From Pseudoflavitalea sp. G-6-1-2 (GTDB lineage Bacteria > Bacteroidota > Bacteroidia > Chitinophagales > Chitinophagaceae), in contig NZ_JABBGB010000001.1 in the NCBI RefSeq assembly GCF_012927185.1, positions 2,046,001 through 2,110,000 on the forward strand: 64,000 bases of DNA, given 5' to 3'. The number at the start of each line of letters is the position of its first letter. Position 1 is the stretch's first letter. The translations under genes and the position numbers were made by a program. Below are positions 17,743-27,490 of this stretch, piece after piece. The notes under the pieces were generated by a model. That model searched no databases. It was not told the origin of the DNA and saw only the letters and a list, made by a program, of their open reading frames with translations.

Positions 17743-19065
17743 ATGAAAAAGATACTTGTGGCCGTAAGTTTTTTCGGCCTGCTGTGTTGCAGCAAACCCG
17801 ATGTAACCCCATTACCCAATCCCGAACCGGCATCAGGTGCCAATGGCAATGAAATGGTGATTACTTCCATTAGTCCCGCGAGTGCAGAATCGGGCAATAT
17901 CACTATCACCGGAACAGGCTTTAGTACCGCTATCAATAAGAACTTTGTCGAAATAGGAGGCGTAACAGCTGTAATTACCAAAGCGAGCGCTACGCAACTG
18001 GAAGTTGAAATACCCGAAGCCCTTGCGGCAGGTGATCATGATATCAGAATTACCAGAGATCAGATTCACGCAACCAGAACCAATGCATTTCATCGTATCG
18101 GATGGGTGGTGCAGGCATTTGCAGGAAGCGGAAAAGATGCACAAACCGATGGACCGGCTGTTGCTGCTGCATTCAAACAGCCCAGGGGTATGGTGGCCGA
18201 TAATGCAGGGAATATTTATGTGGCTGATTTGAACATGATCAGAAAAATCAGTACCGATGGTATCGTCAGCACATTGGCTGGGCGCAGCGGAGCAGGTTAT
18301 GCAGATGGAAAAGGCGCCAATGCAATTTTCAACGACATCACCAGTCTCGCCATCGATTCCCGCAATAATCTGTACTCAGTTGAAAAGCATAACAACGTGG
18401 TAAGAAAGATTACTCCAGATGGAGAAGTAACTACCATCGCAGGTAAACCACAATTGGGAAATGCAGATGGAGTGGGGAGTGAGGCAAGATTTTATAATCC
18501 TTATGGAATTGCCATCAATGCTGCCAATACGCATTTGTATATCGGTGATCAGGGCAATTTCACCATCAGAAAAATTGATCTCGCCGATAATATGGTCACT
18601 ACCGTTGCAGGCAATGGAGAATTTACCCGCAAAGATGGAGTGGGATTGAATGCCAGCTTTGCATCGCCGGGTGGGTTGACGTTTGATAAAGATGGTAATC
18701 TGCTGATCGCTGAGCAGGTGCCGGGGCAGATAAGAAAAATGGATGCATCATTGCGTGTAACAACGCTCGGCGATCCTGCTGCGAATCATCCCTCCGAATC
18801 TCATATGCAGCTGGCTTTCGACAACAACAATCAATTGTATGTGTCGATGGGCTTTTATTCGCAGATAAAGAAATTCGCTCCGGATGGAACCTCCTCCATT
18901 TTTGCCGGTGTGTTAACCGGATCGGGTCTCGAACATGGAGCCGCAAATCAGGTAAAGTTAAATAGCCCCGAAGGGATCGTAATTAAATACGATGCGCAAG
19001 GCAAAATGTTTTTATACGTAGCAGATTCATTCGCGCGAAAAATAAAAGTGATATCGAAGCAATAA
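17743..19065 (+). CDS. IPT/TIG and NHL-repeat lipoprotein (copy 2)
   Basis: A 440-residue paralogue of the preceding gene with the same order of parts: signal peptide MKKILVAVSFFGLLCC, short Pro-rich linker, IPT/TIG domain (ITSISPASAESGNITITGTGF) and an NHL beta-propeller (repeats such as GMVADNAGNIYVADLNMIRKIS). The ATG at 17743 is chosen for the signal peptide; 44 open codons before it are not plausible. It stands 104 bases upstream of the sigma factor gene, with a promoter-like element in between, so it is probably transcribed separately from the sigma/anti-sigma cluster. Duplication of copy 1 is an inference from the shared layout and the many shared repeat cores. Confidence 0.88.
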   Translation: MKKILVAVSFFGLLCCSKPDVTPLPNPEPASGANGNEMVITSISPASAESGNITITGTGFSTAINKNFVEIGGVTAVITKASATQLEVEIPEALAAGDHDIRITRDQIHATRTNAFHRIGWVVQAFAGSGKDAQTDGPAVAAAFKQPRGMVADNAGNIYVADLNMIRKISTDGIVSTLAGRSGAGYADGKGANAIFNDITSLAIDSRNNLYSVEKHNNVVRKITPDGEVTTIAGKPQLGNADGVGSEARFYNPYGIAINAANTHLYIGDQGNFTIRKIDLADNMVTTVAGNGEFTRKDGVGLNASFASPGGLTFDKDGNLLIAEQVPGQIRKMDASLRVTTLGDPAANHPSESHMQLAFDNNNQLYVSMGFYSQIKKFAPDGTSSIFAGVLTGSGLEHGAANQVKLNSPEGIVIKYDAQGKMFLYVADSFARKIKVISKQ

Positions 19066-19100
19066 CTGCCACCACCATCAACAGGTAATAATTCCGTAAT

Positions 19101-19130
19101 CTTGGTAGAATAGCATATTCTATACTTTTG
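19101..19130 (+). promoter_or_regulatory. Candidate Bacteroidota-type promoter for the sigma factor gene
   Basis: CTTG (19101-19104), 18-nt spacer, TACTTTTG (19123-19130). This matches the TTTG / TAnnTTTG pattern of Bacteroidota housekeeping promoters. A start site about 6 nt later would give a leader of about 35 nt before the ATG at 19170. Confidence 0.5.
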
Positions 19131-19169
19131 CGGGTAGCTGCAAAACCGTAAGGAGCGCCAGTACCCCGA

Positions 19170-19724
19170 ATGCAAAAGGCAAACTATCATATCTCATCTG
19201 ATGAAGACCTGCTGTTACTCTGGCGCAGCGGCAATGTCGCAGCATTCGACCTGCTCTTCAAAAGATACTACCAGCCTTTGTTTCAGTATGCCGTTAATAA
19301 TCTGAAGCAGCCTATGCTTGCAGAAGAAATTGTAATGGATGTGATGCTTCGCATCTGGAAAACAAACGGCAAAATCGACTGCCCGGCCGGTTTTAAGCCT
19401 TACATTCTTCGTGCACTCAAGAACGCTATCCTCAATCATTTTCGCTCTTCCATGCCCGCAGTGGTAAGTTGGGATGATATGCCTTCCGGCGAAGAAATTG
19501 CTGCAACACATTCTTCCGACTTCAAAATAATACACGACGAAACCCGCGACCGATACCTTGCCGCACTCTCCTCTCTCTCCGAAAAAAAACGCGAAGTATT
19601 TGTGCTGAGCCGCGAAGAAAGGCTTACCTACAAAGAGATTGCGCGTCAGCTCAACATCTCCGTAAACACGGTTGAGAACTATATGTCGGCCTCTCTTTCG
19701 CAGCTGAAAGAGCAGATGAAATAA
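19170..19724 (+). CDS. ECF (FecI-like) RNA polymerase sigma factor
   Basis: A 184-residue sigma-70 factor of the extracytoplasmic-function type. Region 2 is seen at about 20-85 (FDLLFKRYYQPLFQYA and the core-binding AEEIVMDVMLRIWK). Region 4 is at about 130-180 (KREVFVLSREERLTYKEIARQLNISVNTVENYMS, a helix-turn-helix). Its neighbours, a FecR anti-sigma factor and a TonB receptor with an STN domain, show it to be the transcriptional end of a cell-surface signalling cascade. In such a cascade, ligand binding outside releases the sigma factor to drive the transport operon. The ATG at 19170 has a purine-rich AAGGAG about 14 nt upstream. Confidence 0.93.
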   Translation: MQKANYHISSDEDLLLLWRSGNVAAFDLLFKRYYQPLFQYAVNNLKQPMLAEEIVMDVMLRIWKTNGKIDCPAGFKPYILRALKNAILNHFRSSMPAVVSWDDMPSGEEIAATHSSDFKIIHDETRDRYLAALSSLSEKKREVFVLSREERLTYKEIARQLNISVNTVENYMSASLSQLKEQMK

Positions 19725-19805
19725 ATGTTTCCCCTCTCCAATATTACCAAAATGTGAACTCCGGAATTTATCAGGTGGTAGCGCTTTCAATTGGTGTTTA
19801 TTGAT

Positions 19806-20909
19806 ATGAGCGCAGTAATTAGTATGATGAACAACCGGCAAAAAGAAACAGAACTGATCAAAAAAATGTTGTCAGGGATCCTGACTGCATCCGAACAGCA
19901 GCAGGTGAATAATCTGATGTCTAATCCCTCATTTCAGCAACTTTTTCATGAAGTGCTCGATGAACAGGCCGGTGATGTGAACTGGGAGTACGATGCAGCC
20001 AATGATGCAGTGAACGATCAGAAGCTGGCGCAGTTCCATGAAAAACTTTCACAGGAAGAAGAAAGCAATTCTGATGATACACCGGTAGTGACCATGCGTC
20101 CTCCACTCTGGAAGCGTGTGCTGCCATATGCTGCAGCGGTGATCATCGCAGTAGGTACCTATATCTTCTGGTCTGCACAGCCTGAAAGCAAGTTGCCTCC
20201 GGTGGTTGCACAGGAAGTAAAACAAACACCTTCAGTCTCCATACAAAAAGAGAAACCTGTTCAATATGCGGAGCAGTACAATCCTAAGAAGCGTCGCATG
20301 AAACTGACGCTGTCCGACGGATCGGTAGTTACACTCGGCGGAAAGAGCCGCATAAAATATGCCACCGGTTTTGCCGGCAGCCACCGCGATCTCTATCTCG
20401 AAGGCGAAGCCTTCTTCGAAGTTGCTAAAGATGCCGGTAAGCCATTCATTGTACACACTGGTAATGTGCATACGCAGGTGCTGGGCACGTCGTTCAAAGT
20501 ATCTGCCATGCCTAAGTCGGCTGTTGAAGTAGCGGTAGTTACCGGTAAAGTGCGTGTGAGTTACAGTAACGGGGCGGAACAGAATACACTGGCCACCATG
20601 ATTCCCGGAGATATGATCTCCTGGACTAACAGCCATCTCACAAAAATGAAGATCGATACACGCGATATCCTCGCCTGGAAAAATGAAATGATGATCTTCA
20701 AAAAACAAACACTCGAAAATATTCTGAACGTTTTTGAAAAACACTATGGTGTTGCAATAACAGTTATCAATAAAGGTTTCTTAACGGAAAAAATATCGCT
20801 TGCGCTGGATGAAAAAATGCCTCTTGAAAAAGCAATGAATGTACTGGCTGTTACAGCAGGGTTCGAGCATTCATTCGATTCCTTATCCAGGACTGTTATC
20901 ATAAAATAG
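19806..20909 (+). CDS. FecR-family anti-sigma factor
   Basis: Inner-membrane anti-sigma factor partner of the preceding ECF sigma factor. Residues 1-95 form the cytoplasmic sigma-binding part (KKMLSGILTASEQQQVNNLM). One transmembrane helix follows (LPYAAAVIIAVGTYIFW, about 107-124). Then comes the periplasmic FecR domain (LTLSDGSVVTLGGKSRIKY, LYLEGEAFFEVAKDAGKPFIVH, VLGTSFKVSA), and last the DUF4974-like C-terminal domain (LENILNVFEKHYGVAI), which contacts the receptor's STN domain. The start is uncertain: ATGs at 19806, 19824 and 19827 are all possible. It lies between the sigma gene and the STN receptor. Confidence 0.93.
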   Translation: MSAVISMMNNRQKETELIKKMLSGILTASEQQQVNNLMSNPSFQQLFHEVLDEQAGDVNWEYDAANDAVNDQKLAQFHEKLSQEEESNSDDTPVVTMRPPLWKRVLPYAAAVIIAVGTYIFWSAQPESKLPPVVAQEVKQTPSVSIQKEKPVQYAEQYNPKKRRMKLTLSDGSVVTLGGKSRIKYATGFAGSHRDLYLEGEAFFEVAKDAGKPFIVHTGNVHTQVLGTSFKVSAMPKSAVEVAVVTGKVRVSYSNGAEQNTLATMIPGDMISWTNSHLTKMKIDTRDILAWKNEMMIFKKQTLENILNVFEKHYGVAITVINKGFLTEKISLALDEKMPLEKAMNVLAVTAGFEHSFDSLSRTVIIK

Positions 20910-21062
20910 CGAGATGAAATAATTAGTCACAAGTTGGAGTATCGGTTCTGTCTGCATGCGCAGCAGGGCAATCTATGCACATTCAGCAATGCCGCCGGAA
21001 TTATCAAACGGCGCATGAGTTGAAACAGGATATCTATTGCATCAAAACAACAATAAAATGGT

Positions 21063-24000
21063 ATGCGAATCTGTACAGGATCATCATTTGTAAAACTGTT
21101 CTTAAAAGGCTTATCGCTGTGCTTTCTGTTTGGAATGATTTTGTCAGCTGAGTGTGCATTTGCGCAGGATCTCAACAAAAAGATCACGCTGCATCTCGAC
21201 AGCGCCACCATCGAACAAAGCATCACCGAGATCGGTAAGAAAGCAGACCTGCGTTTGTCTGTTCGTGAGAAATTACTCGCCGGCATCACGCAGCGTGTAT
21301 CGGTTGCTTCGCAGCAGCTTACAGTGAGTGAGGCGCTGAGTCTGGTTCTCGAAGGGTCCGGACTTCGTTACCGGATCGTAGAAGGTTATGTAGTGATAGA
21401 GCAGGCTCCCGCAAAAGGAGCAGTAACCGGCCGCGTATTCGATACCGACGGTAACAGAGCGCTGGGCGGCGTATCTGTAAACATCAAAGGAACATCAGGC
21501 GGAAACGTTACCGATGAAAATGGTTTCTTCACCATCACCGTTCCGGAAAAAGGCGCCACACTTGTATTCAGTTATGTTGGATACAAGAACCGTGAAATGC
21601 ACGTTACGCCTGCATCGCAGAACATCAAAGTGATTCTGCAGTCCAGCTCTGCTGTGCTTGAATCTGTAACAGTACAGGCAAGAAGAAGAACCAATACGCA
21701 GGCATCTGTACTCAACGAAAGAAAACGTGCTGCTATTGTGCAGGATGCGATCTCTGCAGAGCAGATCCTCAAAACAGGTAGCATCACTACCACACAGGCT
21801 TTATCGAAAGTGTCTGGAGTTACTATCACAGACGACAAATATGTAGCGGTGCGCGGCCTGGGCGACAGGAGTGTGATCGGCCAGTTGAATGGAGTACGGC
21901 TCGCTTCTTCGGATCCCGACAGAAGCGCCATTCCTCTCGACCTGGTGCCCGCATCGCTTTTGGATAATATCACCATTTACAAAACGGTTACTCCCGATAA
22001 ACCTGCGGATGCTGCCGCAGGTATTGTGGAACTGAAAACCAAATCTGTTCCGGAGAAACAAACGCTGGAGTTTATTGTGCAAACCGGTTTCAATTCCAAT
22101 ATCGGAATGGGTGGTAAGTACAACAGTTTCTGGAACTCCGATATGGGTGCATTCGGCAACAGGATCAATAAGAAAGAATTGTCTGCGGATTTCAAGAATC
22201 TGGCAGAGCAATATCCCGGCGGATTAGGTTCTGTCCAGAAAATGATTGCCAACAGCAATTACAGTGCAGATGCATACAAAGAAGTGAACCGCGTGAATAA
22301 TATCATGCGTTCTTTCGATCCGGTAATGACATCCCAATACAAAAGAGCTCCGCTGAATCAATTGTATTCCGCCACTTATGGCAACAGCTGGGATGTTTTT
22401 AAGAAACACAAGCTGGGATTGATACTGGGCGGCAACTATTATCGTCGTTATACCGATATCAGCGGTGGCGATCTTACTCAGTACAGCATTTATCAGGGGG
22501 TTGTTACCGGTAATCCGCAGGTGTATAGTCCAAGAAATATTCCCAACTATATCACGCCCAACAGTCTCTTCATGGGCAAGTATCAGACGTACAAAGAGAA
22601 CACCGGTTCGGAAGTGCTTACTTATGGTGCATTGGCTGGTGTAACGTATCGTTTCAGTCCTCAGCATGAGATCAGCATGCAGTATCTCGGCAGCTGGGGC
22701 GGTGAGAATACCGCTACCAATCTTTATGGAAAATATGAATACACCGGATTACCCGGAGATGTATACAGCACTACGTATTCACTGAAACAGACATTAAGAA
22801 ACCTGAACACGTTCAATCTTCAGGGAGAGCATAAATTCTTTCGCGATGAATATTCTCCCAGACTGAGTTATAACCTCGCATCTTCTGCTTCCAATCAAAA
22901 AGATCCTGATTTCAGGTTCATCAATATCACCGATTATAAACCCCGTAACGGCGGCTGGTATTTTCAACCTGCAGTAACCAGCAACAGTGGAGCAGGGGAA
23001 TACATCTATACAGATCATTTGTATGCACTCGCTTCAGGTTATGTGAATGGCTTCGGAAGCTACGGTATCATGCAGGCAGAGCCCAATGGCAGACGCTGGC
23101 GTAACCTCGATGAAAAGAATTACAACTACAAAGCAGACCTTGCTATCCCTTTTAAATTCCTGGGACAAAAACAGGAATTTAAAACAGGTGTGAACTACCT
23201 GTACCGTGAAAGAAATTTCGGAGAGAATATGTTGTACCTCCCTGGTTCAAATTTTTCTCCCAACAAATCACTGCCTTTGTATGGTGTAGCCGGTAATCTG
23301 AACAGACTGGTGAGCAATGAAGTGATCGGTGTATTTCCACCGGCAGCAGGCAGCGGCGAAGGCATGATGCCCGTTGCAGGCTTTCTGTACAACAGCCAGA
23401 AATCTCCCAACAACTATACTGGTTATTTTGAAACCAATGCCTTTTACGGAATGCTCGATCTGAAGCTTACAGAGAAGCTGAGAGTTACCGGTGGTGCGCG
23501 TTTTGAAATGACCGATATCGGATCGAGTGTAGATACGGCGGGTGTTTTCCTCGATCCTGCACTCACTGTGAAAGGCTCAGACGGGAAATCGGTTCCGCTC
23601 AATCCTGTAAACCCCAACTACGTTTACAAAGCCAAATACAAACCTTATTATTCCGTAAACGCTACCTATACCCTTAACGGCAACATGAACTTTCGTGCTG
23701 CGTTCAACACCACGCTCGCAAGGCCTGAGCTGAGAGAGATCACCAATATTTTTGAGTTCGATGCCTTTCAGATGGGGCTTGTGGTGGGTAACCCCAATCT
23801 CGTAAACCAGCAGACCAGGAACCTTGATTTCCGCTGGGAATGGTTCACTGGTAAAGGCGAAGTGATTGCTGTGTCTGCTTTTGGCAAACAGATAGAGAAT
23901 CAGTTGGTGAAAGTGTTCAGTCTGAAAACAGATGGATTAGCCGCTACCTATCCTGAGTTCCCTACCATCCAATTCCAGAATGATCCCAACACAGGTAGGG

Positions 24001-24527
24001 TATGGGGGATGGAATTTGAAGTGGTGCAGAACCTCGGTAAAATCTGGACCCCACTGAAGAAATTCTTCATCGGAACCAACCTGCTGATTGCACAGAGCGA
24101 GATCAAAAAAACAGCAGAGCGTTACAAGGCCAATCGTTCACTGGACAGGTATTCTCCCAAAAACAGTCCACTTTTCGAGCAAGCTCCTTACTCAATCAAT
24201 ACCTGGATCAATTACGAAAACGACAAGACCGGAACCGACCTTACACTCACCTTCAATATGGTGGGAGAGCGGCTGGTGCAGATCAACCTCACTGGTGAAC
24301 CAGATCTGTACACGCAGCCGGTTCCCGTGCTGGACCTGGTTTTCAGCCAGAAGCTCACCAAACGTCTGCTGTTCAAGGGATATGCGAAGAATCTGCTCAA
24401 TCCCGCTATCAAAACTGTTTACGCCAATCCTAAAACAGGCGGCAAATGGTATGGCAATGAATATGTGAACCGCAGCTACAAACGCGGAGCAGAATTGATG
24501 ATTGGATTTGCCTACAATTTATTCTAA
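21063..24527 (+). CDS. TonB-dependent receptor with N-terminal STN signalling domain
   Basis: A 1154-residue outer-membrane receptor and transducer. In order: signal peptide (to AECAFAQ), STN domain (about 38-120, ITLHLDSATIEQSITEIGKK) that touches FecR, carboxypeptidase-regulatory-like domain (GAVTGRVFDTDGNRALGG, about 120-200), and plug with VTVQARRRTNTQASV and YVAVRGLGDRSVIGQLNGVR. The barrel is about 340-1154. The plug style (GLGDR, TPDKPADAAAGIVELKTKSVP) is that of non-SusC TonB receptors, and it ends in IGFAYNLF. It follows FecR by 153 bases and is followed closely by lipoprotein genes, so it is both sensor and transporter of this cluster. Ligand unknown. Confidence 0.93.
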   Translation: MRICTGSSFVKLFLKGLSLCFLFGMILSAECAFAQDLNKKITLHLDSATIEQSITEIGKKADLRLSVREKLLAGITQRVSVASQQLTVSEALSLVLEGSGLRYRIVEGYVVIEQAPAKGAVTGRVFDTDGNRALGGVSVNIKGTSGGNVTDENGFFTITVPEKGATLVFSYVGYKNREMHVTPASQNIKVILQSSSAVLESVTVQARRRTNTQASVLNERKRAAIVQDAISAEQILKTGSITTTQALSKVSGVTITDDKYVAVRGLGDRSVIGQLNGVRLASSDPDRSAIPLDLVPASLLDNITIYKTVTPDKPADAAAGIVELKTKSVPEKQTLEFIVQTGFNSNIGMGGKYNSFWNSDMGAFGNRINKKELSADFKNLAEQYPGGLGSVQKMIANSNYSADAYKEVNRVNNIMRSFDPVMTSQYKRAPLNQLYSATYGNSWDVFKKHKLGLILGGNYYRRYTDISGGDLTQYSIYQGVVTGNPQVYSPRNIPNYITPNSLFMGKYQTYKENTGSEVLTYGALAGVTYRFSPQHEISMQYLGSWGGENTATNLYGKYEYTGLPGDVYSTTYSLKQTLRNLNTFNLQGEHKFFRDEYSPRLSYNLASSASNQKDPDFRFINITDYKPRNGGWYFQPAVTSNSGAGEYIYTDHLYALASGYVNGFGSYGIMQAEPNGRRWRNLDEKNYNYKADLAIPFKFLGQKQEFKTGVNYLYRERNFGENMLYLPGSNFSPNKSLPLYGVAGNLNRLVSNEVIGVFPPAAGSGEGMMPVAGFLYNSQKSPNNYTGYFETNAFYGMLDLKLTEKLRVTGGARFEMTDIGSSVDTAGVFLDPALTVKGSDGKSVPLNPVNPNYVYKAKYKPYYSVNATYTLNGNMNFRAAFNTTLARPELREITNIFEFDAFQMGLVVGNPNLVNQQTRNLDFRWEWFTGKGEVIAVSAFGKQIENQLVKVFSLKTDGLAATYPEFPTIQFQNDPNTGRVWGMEFEVVQNLGKIWTPLKKFFIGTNLLIAQSEIKKTAERYKANRSLDRYSPKNSPLFEQAPYSINTWINYENDKTGTDLTLTFNMVGERLVQINLTGEPDLYTQPVPVLDLVFSQKLTKRLLFKGYAKNLLNPAIKTVYANPKTGGKWYGNEYVNRSYKRGAELMIGFAYNLF

Positions 24528-24549
24528 GGACAAACGAAAAGAAATCAGC

Positions 24550-26277
24550 ATGAGAATACATCGTTCCATAAAACAAGCTCCGTTGCTGCTGCTAATATTG
24601 TTGCATCTGGTAGCCTGTAATAAAAAGAAACTGGATTTTGAGTACGATAACCGCCCTACCACGGAGAACAGGAAGAAGTCGAACGTGCGTGTGGTGAACC
24701 TGGGTGGGTACAATCAGGTAATTGCAAATGGGGACAGCCTCACCAATTTTGTGGTGCGTGGTCCGAATGAGGATGTACAGCGTTATCCCGGCACATCTTA
24801 TTTTACGAAGAATGGCAGACTGGGAAAGATCTGGGATGTGCCGATGGACCTGTTTGGTGCAGATGAAAAGTCGAAGCTCACTACTTTGGTCCGTAACTAT
24901 GGAGGCAACTTCAATGCTGAAGTAAGCTTTACTGCAGAGAACAGCTACAGTACTCCGATCGATTATTATCTGGTGAATCCTTTCTGGGCAAAGGATCAAC
25001 CGAAGATGGTGGCAGTACCTCGTGGTGTAACAGCTCCATCAAAACCGGATCATTTCAAGATCAGGATAGTGAACCTCTCTGCTGTAAGTGCCGATCCCGG
25101 CAATAATGAAAGAGGGCGGCAGGAAGACCTCACCGGACCACTTACACTGGCTTTTGCAGACGGAACACCAGTGAGTGATAAGACCAGCAATGTCTCCGCG
25201 GCAACCATCAACTCTGAATATGTGGAGTTGCCATACGGCACTTATCAGTTCAGGGTGCTGACGGCAGATGGCAGGCCGATGCCAGGTATGTCCGCATACA
25301 ATCAGCTTCCTGACTATGTCACACTCGATCCTGCCACATCAACAATGGCGCTGGCAGCAAATGAACTTACCAATCAGGTATTTGCTCCGATCGCCAGCTA
25401 TCAGCCCGGAGGTATCTACACCATAGTAGTATCACTTCAGAAATATTGGTACTATCAGAGTGCAGGTTCTTCTGAGCAGTATTCTGCCTATCAGAACATG
25501 GCCGATCTGATCAGCGATAACAATGCAGCAGCGAATCTTACTTATTGCAGACTGCAGGGAGCGAATGCATTGAATGCCCAACCCATCAATATCCGCGCTA
25601 ATGGCAATCAGATTGCAGAGACGCTTGCATTCGGAACAGCAGGTGACTACAGTAACCTCATAACAGGAACGTATACACTGGAAGCAACAGATGCCTCAGG
25701 TAAAGTACTGGCAACAACAGCGCAGCAGCTTCGTGCGGGGATGAACTATACAGCATGGTTGTATCCTGCGCCGGATGGAAGTTCCAAACTGCTGGTAGTA
25801 GCTAATGATCTCAGTGGTGTTGTGTATGTGGGTGGTTCAGATGATGCTACTTACAACAGGTTCAAATATGATTACTTCTTTTACAAACGCTTTCTGAATC
25901 TCTCGCCTGATAATCCATATATCACTTTCACACTTGGAAATGGTCAACCGCTTTTTGCAGTTGGTGGTAACGCTCAGGCAGCGGTGAATATGCAGCCAGG
26001 CATTCCTGCCATTGAAAACCCCAATGTGTCGAATGGGTTACAGTCACCACCCTATGAGTTCATGGCATACCGCTCTTTACCGGGTGTAGTACCCGGAAGT
26101 TGGGCAGATGATATTCCGGTACTGAAATCAGACAATTTCATTGCCAGAAAAGAACTGTACACCAAGCCGGGAAGAACGGTTCCTGTGCATGAGCCGGGCC
26201 TGTATACAGTTGCTCTCATCGGAAGCAACAAAGGGGGACCAAAAGGAAAAATGATGATCATAAAACATAATAAATGA
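24550..26277 (+). CDS. Lipoprotein with DUF4397-like repeats
   Basis: A 575-residue predicted outer-membrane lipoprotein. The ATG at 24550 gives MRIHRSIKQAPLLLLILLHLVAC with lipid-accepting Cys23; the 16 open codons before it overlap the receptor gene. Two or more stretches (NVRVVNLGGYNQVIANGD, FKIRIVNLSAVSADPGN, YGTYQFRVLTADG) have the look of DUF4397 beta-sandwich domains, common on Bacteroidota surface lipoproteins. The family call is tentative. It begins 22 bases after the receptor stop and overlaps the next gene by 4 bases (ATGA), so translation is probably coupled. It may act as a ligand-binding partner of the receptor. Confidence 0.8.
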   Translation: MRIHRSIKQAPLLLLILLHLVACNKKKLDFEYDNRPTTENRKKSNVRVVNLGGYNQVIANGDSLTNFVVRGPNEDVQRYPGTSYFTKNGRLGKIWDVPMDLFGADEKSKLTTLVRNYGGNFNAEVSFTAENSYSTPIDYYLVNPFWAKDQPKMVAVPRGVTAPSKPDHFKIRIVNLSAVSADPGNNERGRQEDLTGPLTLAFADGTPVSDKTSNVSAATINSEYVELPYGTYQFRVLTADGRPMPGMSAYNQLPDYVTLDPATSTMALAANELTNQVFAPIASYQPGGIYTIVVSLQKYWYYQSAGSSEQYSAYQNMADLISDNNAAANLTYCRLQGANALNAQPINIRANGNQIAETLAFGTAGDYSNLITGTYTLEATDASGKVLATTAQQLRAGMNYTAWLYPAPDGSSKLLVVANDLSGVVYVGGSDDATYNRFKYDYFFYKRFLNLSPDNPYITFTLGNGQPLFAVGGNAQAAVNMQPGIPAIENPNVSNGLQSPPYEFMAYRSLPGVVPGSWADDIPVLKSDNFIARKELYTKPGRTVPVHEPGLYTVALIGSNKGGPKGKMMIIKHNK

Positions 26278-27482
26278 TGCAGACGCTCAGAAATAATTAC
26301 TGCTTCGTACTGATAATACTGATCCTGACGGGATGCACCAAAGTTGATTATACAAAAATAGAGGAGCCCGCTTATCTCAGGATATTCAATGATTTCAACT
26401 ATGGATTCTCCATGGATGATAAGGACAAGAAAGCGCCCTTTCTCTGCATGCTGGTAGATCCTGCGTTTGATGCGGAAGGCAAGCCTGCGGGTGCGAAGAT
26501 CATCGGCGATTTTCTGGATGTGCGTGATCCTTATGCGCCACCCTATCCCAGCCATGTGGGTAGCAGCACTTCAGTATACAACCCTGAATATCCCGGTAAA
26601 GAAGATGTACTGGTTGGGCCATTGGTGAACGGATACGATCTCAGCAGCTGGGCACAGTTCCCCGCAGGTCAGCATCGTTTTATGTTCATGTACAGACCCA
26701 AGAACAGTGTTGGCTTTTTTCAGCTCGATAAAAGCCTGCAGAACGATGTGATGCTCGATACCGTGATCACACTCAACAAACAGGAAGTATACACCATGCA
26801 CCTGTTGCTGAAAGATTATATCAAAGGAACCAGAGGTGTGCTGATGCGTAAGGAAAATTTTCATAAGCAGCCATTTTCCGATTCACTCAACTATGTGAAT
26901 TTCTATAATTACAGTTCAGATGGTTTTCAGACGGCTCCGAAAAATTCCAAGCCACAGAACCGCAGAATGGGACTGTTTCAGCAGGGGATCAAAGACAAGA
27001 TGGACATCTTTTTGACGCTCTATCCCGATCAGGAATTTGCGTTGAAAGATCAGAGCTACTGGCGTGCCGGCCTTCCCGGTTATAAAGGGAAATACCTTGC
27101 TACGCTCGACAGAAATGTGATGTCTGATGGAACAGCTCCTTACTACAATTTTCCGCTTTTTGCCAATCCTACGGATGATGGCATTGTAACTAAAAGCTGG
27201 CAGTGCTTTGAATTCTTTATGCCAGGTCTCACGCCGGTGAACAATCCATATGGCCGCCTGGATACTGATACAGAGAGCAACTGGGCAGTACTGAACTGTT
27301 TGTCGAACGGCCTGCAGAATCCTTTGAGAAGCCAGGGCGCTTTTCAGCCCAACTTAATGGTGAATCTCCACTCAGGGAAATACAATCCGAGAACTTTTGC
27401 TACAGTAAGTACGGTGGAAGTGATCAACGGTTCTGTATATCTCACCACAATTCAACGGAAATATCCTGCTCCACAATACTGA
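26274..27482 (+). CDS. Lipoprotein of unknown function in the fasciclin/TonB cluster
   Basis: A 402-residue predicted lipoprotein (MMQTLRNNYCFVLIILILTGC, lipobox Cys21). The mature part starts TKVDYTKIEEPAYLRIFNDFNY, again like the first strand of a DUF4397-type domain, and continues with beta-rich sequence and Tyr/Trp-rich segments (NGYDLSSWAQFPAGQHRFMFMY). No confident family. It overlaps the previous gene by ATGA and is followed after 8 bases by the first fasciclin gene, so it is an integral part of the transcription unit. Together with its neighbour it could form the outer face of the uptake complex. Confidence 0.8.
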   Translation: MMQTLRNNYCFVLIILILTGCTKVDYTKIEEPAYLRIFNDFNYGFSMDDKDKKAPFLCMLVDPAFDAEGKPAGAKIIGDFLDVRDPYAPPYPSHVGSSTSVYNPEYPGKEDVLVGPLVNGYDLSSWAQFPAGQHRFMFMYRPKNSVGFFQLDKSLQNDVMLDTVITLNKQEVYTMHLLLKDYIKGTRGVLMRKENFHKQPFSDSLNYVNFYNYSSDGFQTAPKNSKPQNRRMGLFQQGIKDKMDIFLTLYPDQEFALKDQSYWRAGLPGYKGKYLATLDRNVMSDGTAPYYNFPLFANPTDDGIVTKSWQCFEFFMPGLTPVNNPYGRLDTDTESNWAVLNCLSNGLQNPLRSQGAFQPNLMVNLHSGKYNPRTFATVSTVEVINGSVYLTTIQRKYPAPQY

Positions 27483-27490
27483 TAAGCTGA

